DNA from: Pictodentalium vernedei
Taxonomy: Eukaryota; Mollusca; Scaphopoda; Dentaliida; Dentaliidae
Reading direction: 5' to 3'
Length of the DNA stretch: 64,000 bases
Assembly (NCBI GenBank): GCA_031216915.1
Contig: CM062292.1
Span: forward strand, 3,840,457-3,904,456
This document shows positions 45,856-56,240 of this stretch, piece after piece. Within the stretch, counting starts at the first letter, position 1. Every line of letters starts with the position of its first letter. The notes below the pieces were generated by a model. That model saw nothing but the letters and a program-made list of their open reading frames with translations. It was not told the origin of the DNA and made no database searches. Made by a program: the position numbers and the translations under genes.

Positions 45856-46230
45856 GGTTGCGCGGTGGCTCAGTGGTAGACTTTCGGACTTCTATGCTAG
45901 AGGTCCCGAGTTCGATCCCCGTCCTGGACGAACCGTGTTGTGTCCTTGCGCAAGGCACTTTATCCCGGTTGCCCACATGAGGGGGGGGGGGGGGGCGATG
46001 ACGCCGTGCACTAAGACGTGCTGCACGTCGATGGTGCACATGTCTTCAGCCGCTGTAAACCTGCTTAGGCGGAGCTTGAACAGAGTTAGAATGTTGAGGA
46101 GCTGACAGTTGCTCGCCGATACTCGGTGGTTCTCTCCGGGTACTCTTCCTCCTCCCGTAACACTGCCACGGTCACGATGAGCCATTGTGCATAAGTATGT
46201 GACCTTAAAAACCAATAAAAAATAAATTCT
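45856..46230 (+). mobile_element. tRNA-derived SINE inserted in LINE RNase H region
   Basis: TTCTG(A/C)TTAA flanks both ends, and the duplicated bases match the LINE sequence at that point. Head GCGCGGTGGCTCAGTGGTAG, B box GAGTTCGATCCCC, middle TTGTGTCCTTGCGCAAGGCA, tail TGACCTTAAAAACCAATAAA. A 16-base G run has expanded in the middle. Confidence 0.92.
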
Positions 46231-46465
46231 TTCTGCTTAAACTGCAAACAATTTGTTCAGACTTTTTGGTAGAAGCAAGGAGCAAAATGACTACAGGAGG
46301 AATATGTCGTTCACGGTTCTATTTTATTATTTCAGATTCAAGTGTGGCAGTCTCCATATGGGGTTTATTTCTAATTCCCAATGGAGGAATATGTTTCTTA
46401 TGTCGGTTAAAAATTCAACATTTTTTTTTATCTAAAACACAGTTATTTTAGGGTTTGATGGATTA

Positions 46466-46776
46466 CAGTTAAAACTAGTTCTGTCACGAATAGTGCGCTT
46501 ATGTAGGCTTAATAGTGCGTTGGAATTACGCACAATTGCCATATCGAATTGCATCCAAACCACGGCAGGTTCTCCTGGTTGCTCATAGCAAACACATGCA
46601 ACGTTTCTGCGAATGGACCTCCGGGTTACCCGGAGGTCCATTGGCTGAAACATTGCTTGTGCACAGGCCATATGTACAGAATTTGATAGCTTTACTTGGG
46701 CCATAACGCGCATATTAACGCGCATATCAACGTGCTATTTGTGCGCATTTCATGACAGGACTTCTAGTTTTAACTG
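46466..46776 (-). mobile_element. MITE family A inside the LINE copy
   Basis: TA-flanked, with CAGTTAAAACTAG termini; the left terminus has lost 'AAGT' after it. Core palindrome present. Confidence 0.88.
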
Positions 46777-49286
46777 TAGTAAACAGTTTAGGTAACATAT
46801 TGGAGTGGCGGGTAAATTCAGCTTTTCTCAAGAACAGGCCCCTCTACTTCAAGAAGCATTGAATCGGATGTTCTACTTCTAATACCACTATTATGAATTG
46901 CATCAAGTGGTTTGCGGTACGACTTTCTTGCAGAGCCATAAGCCATTCAACCGCAATCTAATGTTTATCTGATAAGTGATCTATACAGACGGAGTAATGT
47001 TTCTTGGTCTGCACACCAATCAGTGTAACCAATTACTTTAAGTAAGTCCAGTGCCCCTTTAAATTTAACTCTTAGTTGTTGTATGTGAGAAGTAAAATTC
47101 AGTTTATTGCCAAACAATAAACCGAAGAATAAAACTTCCTGAACATCTGTAATGGTACTGCCATCTATTTTCAGCTCACGATCAAGTTGGTGCTTCCTGA
47201 GCTTACAGAAATGAACACAATTAGTTTTAGTCTTCGAAAACTTGAAACCGATTTCTGTAGCCCGTTTCTGGATTTGTGTGTAAGCGCACATGATGTTTGC
47301 GCTCCATAAAATTAGTGTATTTTCTTCTGCGGCAATTGTAAAAGTCATCGGGGTACAATGAAGAATGTACCATATTCTCAATTGCGTCAACGGTGGCGTT
47401 GATTTTCACAGAAAACAGGTAGAATGCTACCCTGAGGTACACCCGATTCTTTCTCGTATGCATCAGACAATGCAGACCCGACACGAACTTAATAACACTT
47501 TGGCCAGCCGCTGATTTGAAATTGACACGACACGAATCTGAATTGACGTTTCTAGAAAAATAGGCATGCACCCTCTCAACACCACGTTAAAAAGATCTTT
47601 TAAAATCCCTTACTTCCGTTGTATCATACGCCTGCTTCAGATCAATGGAGATGGCGACCACATTTTTTTCTGAAGAGGCATCTCTGACGAACGTTTCAGC
47701 CCTAACCAAATGGTCTACACTGTTTCTCTGGGTTCTGAAACCACACTGAACATTCGCCAGTAGATTGTTCGATTCCTGAAACAAGAAAAGTAGATCATTT
47801 TTATCCTTTTCATGGTTTAGACAGACAACTTGTTAATGCGACAGGTCTGTGATTACTTGGATTTGCTGTGATCTTTATCGGGCTTTGGAATGAAAATTAT
47901 GGTTGCTTTTCGTCGGGAAGGTGAAAACTGTCCTGCTACCAACCATATATCGCTGAAAATTGACAGTAAACGTTCAAGCGAAGTTTGAGGCCGATGTTTT
48001 TTTTTTTATAAGTTGATAATGTATATCCTTGGGTCCAGTAGCAGTATATTTTTTGTTTTATGCAGAGTTATTTATCCCATAAATGGCTGTTTATTAGGAA
48101 CAATAAAAGCCTTGGATAAATGTTTGCTTTATTCGCCAAGTAGGGTGAATTTACCCCATAGGTTTAACACTGAAAGAATTTATTCCTATAGTAGAGACGA
48201 CGTGTTGACCTTTGACCTCCACCGCATTCGTGTAGTATAATTACCAGTTCAATTGTTGTTTTCTTTAAACCTTTTTGAATGTATCACACAATACCAGTAG
48301 AAAACACTATACATTGTTCATTTAAGAAAGTATTTTTGCAGTTTTAGCTCAAGTTTGTAGAGGAATTATTTTTATACAGAAATGTATCACTGCGCCTTTT
48401 TAAATTTGTTAATAATGCTTGTCATCGAATAAATGTCTTACTTGAAAAACACTATACGTTTATTCTATATTTAACACTTCCGTTTTACTTTATTGTAATC
48501 ATCTAAACTGACAGAGGTAGATTAGATCTTTTGTTTTTCGAGTTGTTTATTATTTTTTTTATAAATTCCTGATTGCAATTTTTAGACGACGAATGATTAG
48601 AAAATGTGGAGGAAAATTTGTTGGATATTTCTTTTTTTGATGTAATTAGTATGTTGTTCTATTCTAGGTGTTGCACAGTTGATTTTGTTTCTTTACCTCA
48701 ATTTTTTAATAATTTTCTAAAATTATATTGATGGGTGTTTTCTGGTTTAGTTTAGAAACATATTTCCCAAGATCGTTTCATTTTATTTGGTTTTATAAGT
48801 CGTCTGGTCTTTGCCTAATTAATACGTAGATTGTTTAAATTATCTGTTATTGGCGACTTATTAAATTCTTAATTAATAGCCTGCTTGCTAATTCCTAATT
48901 AATAGTCTGCTTGCTAATTCCTAATTAATAGCCTGCTTGCAATCTGTATCAAACCATGGTTCTGTGAAACGTTTCGGATGTGCCGCGATTTGCGGCATGA
49001 CTGTGTTTGCAATGTCAAGTAATTCTCTTCCGAAATTTTCCACTTTCCACAAATTTGTCCAGTGTGAGTCGTTCAGAACAAATCAATGATAAAGTGTCCC
49101 AGTTAGCCTTTTTTGAAATTCCACTGCGCCAACTCCTCATCGACCACCGGAACCACACTTTCCAGCACAATTGGAAAGTGGTCACTCCCACATAATTCAT
49201 CTTTAATCTTCCAAGAAAAAATCAAGAAATATAGAAGGACATGTTATTATGAGATCAGTGGAAGTATATGAAACAGATGCGAGTTG

Positions 49287-49442
49287 TGGATATATAGAAT
49301 ATACCCATAGTTGCTTGGTGTACCAAATGTTCACCACGAGTGGTGAAGTGATGTTAACCGCGAGCCTTCGGCGCGCGGTTAACACCACCTCACCACGACT
49401 GATGAACATTTGGTATACAGAGCTACTTTGGGTATATTTTAT
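49287..49442. mobile_element. Hairpin element inside LINE endonuclease
   Basis: ATACCCATAGTTGCTTGGTG, TACCAAATGTTCACCACGAG and AGTGATGTTAACCGCG pair with the second half around CCTTCGGCG. It interrupts the endonuclease coding region. Confidence 0.75.
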
Positions 49443-49443
49443 T

Positions 49444-49960
49444 TATACCATGATCGTCAGATTATTAACAGTCGCTATTATTTTTTTCTCGCTTTTACTG
49501 AGCAGCAGCCGTCGTACATACGTGCGAATTTGTTTCTGTTTACATGAGGATCGGTGGGCGGTACTTCCGCTGTCAATTTATCACCGAAACGAAATTGAAA
49601 AAGAAGGAGGACCTTTTTTCATTCACATAATAACATACTATTTCGAGTTATGGATGCTTTATTAACACGAGACAATGCATTTTTGTTATTGTTTGGTGTT
49701 TTATGGGGTAAACTCATTTAAACAACGTAATAAATAATTGCCACTTTCAATTCACTCTTCGCGAGGCGACGTGCGATAAATTTAGACATGTTCGCATTCA
49801 GGTCGACGTCACCAAAGGTCACCTTGGATGTAGTTCTACTGTAGGTGTAAATTTTAACTAATGAAATCCCATTGCTCACGTGTTCAGCACGGTTGGTGTG
49901 TAAAGCGAAAATGTATGTCATAGGCTTTTCATATATAGTAGAATAGGTAATCATGGTATA
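49444..49960. mobile_element. Unassigned insert with 11-bp inverted ends
   Basis: TATACCATGAT at the left and ATCATGGTATA at the right are perfect inverted repeats. The LINE reading resumes directly beyond them. The interior shows no coding motif. It may form one composite unit with the preceding hairpin. Confidence 0.45.
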
Positions 49961-50797
49961 AAGGTAGTTAATCCAACATTGAAGAGACAGAAATCATATT
50001 TTGAAATACGCTATTCAGCTGGTTTGCCTTGACGTCGTCTTGGCTACAATAATCAAACCAAAGAGGGCAAGGAGCATCCAAGTCACCCAACAGATTGCAT
50101 GGAGCTGTGAGCTGGTGAATCAGTTCACATTTAGGTGATAAATTGAACATAATGTGACTGCCTTGTCTACAATTAGGCGTACAGCTACAGCCCGTAACTT
50201 TGATTGCAAAGGTATAAAACTGCGAATAATTTTGTTTAGGATCAAGACAGACGGCCTACGAATTTTCATCTGCCAATGAATTATACGGAGTCTAATATTT
50301 AAAAGCTGAATGATCTTGAGTGCCGGTCCTCTTCAAGAGTGTCTCCTGCAGGCAAAAAACATTAGGTGCATATTTTGGGATTAGGTGGACCTTGCTGTAC
50401 GAAACGCTCGAAACCCTCGACAGTTCCACTGTATTATACTGCTATTAGTTGTATTAACCACATTTGGTTGGAAATTGAGATGGTGGACGTATGGGCGAAA
50501 TAACCCCGGTCGCTTTCTTTGGAGAGTTTTTTCACTGGGACTTATTCTGAAAGCAGTTCAAGCTTGAGTGCCCGAATGTTTCGTCGATGCATTCACCGAC
50601 TTCCATCAATACCACGCCTTGAAACATGTTGCGAGTAACAGGGTTTTAAATAGATTTAGGTGTTCTTCTGTCTGATATCTGTTTGTGTTATTTTCTGTTT
50701 TCTTGCCCGTGCTCAATACTGAACACGATAACAACAATTATTTAAACATATTTAAGAAAATAAACCAACATTTATTCGTTGAATGGGCACAGCTCAT

Positions 50798-51105
50798 ATT
50801 TATTTATTTACTTATTTATTGAGGTTTAACGACACTTTCGACAGCCAGAGTCACCTCGTGGAGGACAGTTTTACGGGTGGAGGAAGCCGGAGTACCCGGA
50901 GAGAACCACAGAGAAGCGGTGAGCAAGTGTCAGGCTCCCCAATATACTAACACCACACAAGCAGGGTTAGCATTGGTTGAAGACAAGAGCACCGACGACG
51001 TGCAGTACACCTTAGTACACAACGCCACCGTGCCCTCACGTGGGCAGTTGGGATTAAGGGTCTTGCCGAAGATCACAAAGCTGTTGCCGCAGCTGGGAGC
51101 ATAAC
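50798..51105 (-). mobile_element. SINE, head-truncated, variant tail
   Basis: The central body matches the other SINEs (TTTTACGGGTGGAGGAAGCC, GTGCAGTACACCTTAGTACA), but the tail on the minus strand reads GTCGAAAGTGTCGTTAAACC before (AAAT)n, different from the usual CTTAAACACC. The tRNA-like head is missing. Confidence 0.8.
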
Positions 51106-51248
51106 TCATAACTGTTCGTTGGAGTGGAACTACTGCCATTTCTGTGAACATAAAGGGGGTATATTTTTCTCGATGAGAACGACAGACTCGCACGTCAGCA
51201 AATCGAGATTTTATAAGTATATCGATATATAAACGAAAATAGCATCTA

Positions 51249-51504
51249 CAGTACGTGGAAAGTGGATTGTAACTAAATCGCCCGCGGAGTGGAGTTATCA
51301 CCCAAGCTATAACTTTCAAATTCTGTACATAACACAAAACACACAAGCAATGTTTCAGCCAATGGACCTCCGGGTTTAACCCCGAGGTCCATTGGCTGAA
51401 ACTTTGCTGGTGCTGGTTATGCTTTGCAACAAATTTGCAATTATTGCTCGGGCGGAATCTCCACTCTGCGGGTGATTTAGTGATAATACACTCTCCACGT
51501 ACTG
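51249..51504 (+). mobile_element. MITE family B
   Basis: TA-flanked, with CAGTACGTGGAAAGTGG on the left, CACTCTCCACGTACTG on the right and the shared core palindrome. A long minus-strand open frame across it and the neighbouring SINE is spurious. Confidence 0.9.
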
Positions 51505-51610
51505 TAAGAAACAATGTTCTTGCCCGATGGGAGAGATGAAAGTGAAAAAGATAATTTCGACTGGATCGCGAGCCGGTCAAAATACTATGTCCCTTTTTGT
51601 GTTCATCATA

Positions 51611-51690
51611 CTGTATACGTGTACTTTTTAGGCTACGTGTTAGCGTAAGTGGAGGAGTGGATAAGTGAACTGGTCCCTAATGTCAGAGGT
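51611..51690. other. Empty-site relative of the 62.8-kb MITE insertion
   Basis: CTGTATACGTGTAC...GGCTACGTGTTAGCGTAAGT, GGAGGAGTGGAT...GGTCCCT matches the two flanks of the family-B MITE at 62.8 kb joined at a single TA. It is thus an uninterrupted paralogue of that target. Confidence 0.85.
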
Positions 51691-51799
51691 CCTTTAGAGG
51701 TGCTTTAGCATTGCAAAGCCTTCTTGCATTCAAGGGACAAAAGTTAGATCCCTCTGTCGCGGAAGGTTCGCGATGTGTCCGAACACTCTTTGTCGGCAT

Positions 51800-51935
51800 C
51801 AGTTTGTCAACTGACGACTGATGCTGTCACAGTGTGTCGTCCTATCGCCAGTTGTGGACTGATTCTGTCACAGTGTGTCGTACTATTGCCAGTTGTGGTC
51901 TGATGCTGTCACAGTGTGTCGTCCTATCGCGAGGG
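51800..51935. repeat. About 59-bp tandem repeat, two to three units
   Basis: Units contain CTGATGCTGTCACAGTGTGT, CGTCCTATCGCCAGTTGTGG. Confidence 0.8.
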
Positions 51936-52245
51936 GACGTACGTAAAATATTTGCCCTCTTTGTAAACTGAAACACATTCCGTACAGTCTGGAGATCCCT
52001 TCGCAGTATTAGAGAAGAGCTAGGCCACAAAGTGGCAGCTACAGAGGTCAATCTACATACCCGCCCCATTGGGCCAATGATAGACGTCAATATAACAATA
52101 ACACGAGTTTGGAGGGCATTACGGTTTAACAGCCAGGAGAGCATGAATAACAGCCCGAGGGTTTAGAACCGGCACGAGACGAAGTCGAGAGCCGTTAATA
52201 AGCCAGGGGGTTGTTTTTCAGCCCCCCCCCCCCCCCCTGGGCCGT
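51936..52245. other. No recognisable gene
   Basis: A minus-strand 100-codon frame overlaps the repeat and shows no domain. The stretch ends in a 17-base C run that borders a SINE. Confidence 0.4.
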
Positions 52246-52612
52246 TATTTATTTATTTATTTATTGATGTTTAAGGTCACATATTTATGCACAATGGCTA
52301 ATCATGACCGTGACAGTTTTACTGGTGGAGGAAGCCGGAGTACCCGGAGAGAACCACTGAGCAACGACGAGCAGCTGCCAGCTCCCCAACATCGTAGCTC
52401 CGCACTGCAGCACAGGCAGGGTTAGATTGGTTGAAGACATGCGTACCATCGACGTGCAGTACGCACTAGTACACGGCGTCATCGTGCCCCCACATGGGCA
52501 ATGGGGGTGAAGTGTCTTGCCCAAGGACACAACGCGGTTGCCTCAGGTGGGATTCGAACCGAGGACCTCTCGGCTTGCAGCCTGCACCTCTACCTACTGA
52601 GCCACCGCCCCC
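52246..52612 (-). mobile_element. tRNA-derived SINE, full length, in a poly-C target
   Basis: A C-run plus (T/C)GGGCCGTT appears on both sides, consistent with a target duplication. The head is the first tRNA type (GGTGGCTCAGTAGGTAGAGG, B box GGTTCGAATCCCAC), the body and CCTTAAACATCAATAAATAA tail are as usual. Very similar to the copy at 3.9 kb. Confidence 0.9.
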
Positions 52613-53230
52613 TCCCCCCCCCCCCCCCGGGCCGTTGATAAACCGGGACGCCCGACAAAATCATGTTATTACTATTATTACCATAACTGGAATAGATTTT
52701 GTTTTCATTGACGCCTGCCGCTTGCTTCCGGTTGCATGACCGTTAACGTTGTGAATTTCTGAATTTTACAGTCCCGCTAAACTCCTTTAATATACTAGAG
52801 AACGCCCACTGAAATGGTAATAATATAAGTTGTATAATTTGTTCGCCAATTTTTATAACATTAAAACAAAACACCATAGGGCTCTCAGTTCGACTGACCA
52901 TTGCATATAATAAAATAAGTATGTATTTTTATGAGTAAGTGCACTCCCTTAATGAAGATTGTAAGTAGTATGTAGTGGGGAATAACCCTGATCTGGATAC
53001 ATGATAAATGATTTAATTTAGTTTAAACAGTATTTATTTCCAACAGCAAGTAATGAAAACGTAGATAGAATTGATACATATGAGTTTGGATGATGGAAAC
53101 GGATTAGTCAACAAGCTGTTTCCGTGGCACCGGTTTTATCACAAAAGAAGTTGTATAGCGTGACAAACACATTGTACTTGTAAAATATCGTGTTAGCATT
53201 TGCCTAAACCAGTTGGGTGGATACATATAA
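52613..53230. other. No recognisable feature
   Basis: After a short C-rich run and a GGGACGCCC step, the sequence is AT-rich with no motif. Confidence 0.4.
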
Positions 53231-53257
53231 ATATTTATTTTACATGGGTGCGCATTC

Positions 53258-53385
53258 ACTCACACGCGCAGACGCGCGCCCAGACACAAACAGACACACA
53301 CATGGACACACACACAAACACAGAGACACACACACACACACACGCACGCGCCCGCGCGCGCGCACGCACACACACACATAGAGAG
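53258..53385. repeat. CA/CG dinucleotide-rich microsatellite
   Basis: Mixed (CA)n and (CG)n with interruptions; both strands show artefactual Cys/Val- or Thr/His-rich open frames. Confidence 0.9.
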
Positions 53386-53456
53386 AAGAAAAAAAATGGT
53401 GTGAGAAAGATAGGAAATAAATAGGGAGGAGGAGCAGGGATCCGGGAAGCTAGAAA
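53372..53456 (+). repeat. Direct repeat, left member, flanking the Penelope-like fragment
   Basis: Contains CATAGAGAGAAGAAAAAAAA, TGGTGTGAGAAAGATAGGAA and GGGAGGAGGAGCAGGGATCC. An almost identical segment occurs about 1.06 kb downstream at 54434-54518, including the preceding CA repeat. Confidence 0.88.
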
Positions 53457-53492
53457 GTCCAGCTGAAACTACCGATTTCGAACAACTGAAGA

Positions 53493-54145
53493 TTGAACAC
53501 AACAGACCGTTGCAAAAGGGTAGTGGCGCGGTATTTAATTGCAAAAAGCCTCGTTGTAGACGGCATACTTTTATGCCTGATCAGAAAGAGGAATTTTCCT
53601 CCGAACAAACGAAAAATCATTATCAGATCCGTAACCCCCTCCATTGTCATTCACCAAACATTATTTACCTTATCACTTATAAGCGATGTCGGAAACAGTA
53701 TGTTGGTCAAAGTCAAAATCCTTTCCGAGAACGGGCTACTAGACACAAACAGGATATAAAACATAATGCTGATGCCCCAGTAGCACAACATTTTAACCTT
53801 CCTGGCCATTCTTTGGACGATTTCGAAATCCATCCTATTGAACAACCACCAATTAAAGACACATTAGAAGAAACGGATGAATTTAGAAAAAAAAACGTGA
53901 AGCTTTTTGGATCAATACGCTTCAAACCCTCTGGCCATTTGGTATGAACATATCAGAGGGTGAATGCGAAAGGAGGTCCATCATTCCTTTCACTTTAACG
54001 TACAACAGAATGAATATCGAAATAGCAAAAAATGTTGAAAGATGAATTCAATTTTACCAGTGCTAAATTAAATGAACCTTTGAATCTTCGACCTGTCATC
54101 GCCTATAAGAAAAACAAAAGCTTGCGTAACATCATTGTAAGGACT
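53493..54145 (+). pseudogene. Penelope-like retroelement fragment, GIY-YIG endonuclease
   Basis: The 145-codon frame 53510-53947 shows a Cys motif (FNCKKPRC), the GIY-YIG core (IIYLITYKRCRKQYVGQSQNP, with the conserved Arg in FRERATRH) and VAQHFNLPGHSLDD, all as in the C-terminal nicking endonuclease of Penelope-like elements. Beyond a frame change, FKPSG... continues as NISEGECERRSIIPF. Then, at 54078-54145 in another frame, EPLNLRPVIAYKKNKSLRNI runs into IVRTKL. In intact Penelope elements this is the RT-endonuclease linker and lies upstream of GIY-YIG, so the parts are permuted. No RT domain is present. Confidence 0.82.
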
Positions 54146-54357
54146 AAATTAGAGCCCATCAATGAATAACATCAATTTTTGCCAGTCAGTTTAACCAGTT
54201 CCTAAGCTCATCACTTAGTTTAAATCAATTTTATGTACTTTTTTGTCATGTTTGAAACCAATCAGGGTTCAGTAAATGAAAACAACTTTTCGACGGCATA
54301 TTAAAAGAAAAAAACGTTTCAGTAGGAAATGTCTATGCCAGTGCGATTTTTTAACCT

Positions 54358-54450
54358 CAAACACACACACACGCAGACACACACAAACACACACACACAC
54401 ACACATGCGCGCGCGCGCGCGCGCGCGCACGTACACACACACATACAGAG
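54358..54450. repeat. CA/CG microsatellite, second copy
   Basis: (CA)n with a perfect (CG)n centre, followed by the right member of the direct repeat (ACAGAGAAGAAAAAAAATGG, GGGAGGAGGAGCAGAGATCC). Confidence 0.9.
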
Positions 54451-54518
54451 AAGAAAAAAAATGGTGTGAGAAAGATAGGAAAGAAATAGGGAGGAGGAGC
54501 AGAGATCCGGGAAGTAAG
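54434..54518 (+). repeat. Direct repeat, right member
   Basis: Differs from the left member at only a few positions (for example GGAAAGAAAT for GGAAATAAAT). Together they bracket the Penelope-like fragment as pseudo-LTRs would. Confidence 0.85.
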
Positions 54519-54760
54519 TCACTTGTTCACCTCCCTTCTGCAGTGGCATAGACTTTAAATACGTGGACAAAAAGACAGAGAGGTAAGCGACTATGACATG
54601 ATTCGGAGAAGCAGTGATCAGGGTTAACAGGCTCATGCTGCTGTCAAGTGGTGGTGCCAGGTTTGGACAGGTTATACGGGCGCGGTCCGGCTTTGAAAAG
54701 CGGCATTTCCTATTTTTTCACATTGTTGGTGACGTACGGAGGGGGTGGGGTGGGTTGGTG

Positions 54761-55140
54761 TTAGGAAAACCTGTTTGATCGACTAATGAATGTGTGAAGA
54801 GTTTCGAAGATCTCTCTGTTAATTACATTTGGGTAGAATTCACTTCCGTATAGGCGTATGCGTTTATTTATCACATATGGTAATTTACCAAGAGTGTCTA
54901 TTCTTATGGTGTCGAAATGTGGACACTGGAAGAAGTAGTGATCAGTTGTTTCGCGTTCGCCTCTCAAACATGCATAATGCCCCGAGAGGTGGTTATTGAA
55001 CACGTCATCGTTAAGATTACTATAGTGTAGTCGGAGTCTACAGTGTAAGATTTGTGCCCTACGGGAATCGTGGTTATAGTAGAATTGAGGTACTCCAGTA
55101 GGAGTCTAGAAATTCTTTGAAGTTGGGAAGTGACTTATTG
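54761..55140 (-). pseudogene. 3' fragment of a second LINE type
   Basis: On the minus strand it reads RRAQILHCRLRLHYSNLNDD, VFNNHLSGHYACLRGERETT and DHYFFQCPHFDTIR. This is the C-terminal Cys-His knuckle (C..G.ET..H.....CP....R) found at the end of many LINE ORF2 proteins. It lacks RNase H and differs from the I/Nimb-like LINE. No RT or endonuclease remains. Its 3' UTR cannot be delimited. Confidence 0.7.
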
Positions 55141-55378
55141 AGCCTTATTTCGGTAGGTAATGTGGTAGATGAAAGAAAGGAGTTGCTGTGCTGCTCGGTT
55201 CGGCATAAAGGGGTGATTTAGTTTGAAGTCACAAATAAAGTACTCACTCACATCATGTGAAGCTGTCAGTAACAATGTTGTCATCGTTCACAACTTCAGA
55301 GGCGATGTTGTAACGTCACAGTTAGGGATACTGTTCCGAGTGCGATGAATAGTGAGAACATGTAGGCCTGTCGTAATT

Positions 55379-55390
55379 AATTAAGAAGTG
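55379..55390. repeat. Target-site duplication, left, of the full-length LINE
   Basis: AATTAAGAAGTG here recurs exactly at 61788-61799, immediately after the LINE tail. Confidence 0.9.
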
Positions 55391-56240
55391 CCTGGGGGGG
55401 GTGGGGGGTGACCATCCCCTACTAGGCGGGTCCTCAGGTGGCGGATAGAGGACGGCCTGCTCAATTGGGCAGGTTTGCTGGTTTTTTAATTAGCAGGTCT
55501 GCTTAGTTGAGCTGGTTTGCTGCGGAATATATGAATACGCAGCCCGGGACCAAAATTGTCAACCCTGCTTATGCCATCTTGCAGGCACCTTGTTCTCCCG
55601 TGGGGTGTGATCTGAAGGCCTCGGAGGAAGGAATCCTGACAGTTGAGAACAGACTGGGTCCCGGTTAGGACAGGTCTCCAGGATGGAGATCAGGTCGTGA
55701 ACACTGCTTTGGCCCTGGTCTCCATCATGGAGGTTACCTGTTCAATACACTGTTTTGGCCCCAACTTCGGGAGTAGAAGGATGGTCGGATGGTCCGTTCT
55801 GGCCAATCGGGAGCCCCCATCCCGAAAAGTACTGGGTGTCACGTCGGGGTGGGGGGGGGGGACTCGGTGGTCATTCAGTCAGTCATTTCTTTTAATCATT
55901 TATCACAATTGCCATTGTGTACTGTTTTTAAAAACATATTTTAACCAAATCCATAGTTTTGCTGCACTGTCTGTTTTAGTTTCACGTGGCAACCTTAATT
56001 ACAATGTTTTTTATAAAGTGATTGGTTGGATGATCGCCGTCTGAAGACATGGAACTTCCACATACGGGCCAATCAGCCAGTGACATACTTCGGTATCAAC
56101 ACTGGCTGAGTATACTGCTCCATACCAGGTATGTGGGAATACCGGCAACCCGGTGGGTTCACTGCTTAGCAGTAACCCTACCCCTTGTTGGACTCCGTGG
56201 TGGGTGGCAGCCGGGGCAGTGAACGTTTAAAATATTAATC

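Larger units (their letters stand above)
44406..50690 (-). pseudogene. I/Nimb-like LINE copy with nested insertions
   Basis: On the minus strand this is a second copy of the LINE at 55-62 kb: ORF1 end (SPIRPPSQFPTKCG), endonuclease (QWNCRGFR, LQETLLK, SYTSTDLIITCPSIFLD), RT (NPSNHRPVALTSC, QNPEKQCRPFG; active site YPDD instead of YVDD), thumb (LDRELKIDGSTI), RNase H (IYTNGYKDGD, IFSAEVKALQLAL) and the C-terminus (VLCQQVL, FLKVINLFNKF). It has many stops and frameshifts. Nested inside are a hairpin element, a family-D MITE, a SINE, a family-A MITE, an unassigned insert at about 48045-48245 and another at 49.3-50.0 kb. The 3' UTR and most of ORF1 are missing. YPDD and the stops mean it is dead. 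Confidence 0.87.

Noticed and set aside
45840..45930. Possible tRNA gene (A and B boxes)
   Set aside because: The tRNA-like part is the head of a SINE with body, tail and target duplication; the fold lacks a clean anticodon arm and acceptor stem. The same holds for the heads at 4.2, 40.8, 42.5 and 52.6 kb.
50930..51580. 216-codon minus-strand open frame
   Set aside because: It runs across a SINE and a family-B MITE; its sequence is translated transposon DNA with no protein family.
53200..54636. Cysteine/valine- or threonine/histidine-rich open frames
   Set aside because: Translations of CA/CG microsatellites.
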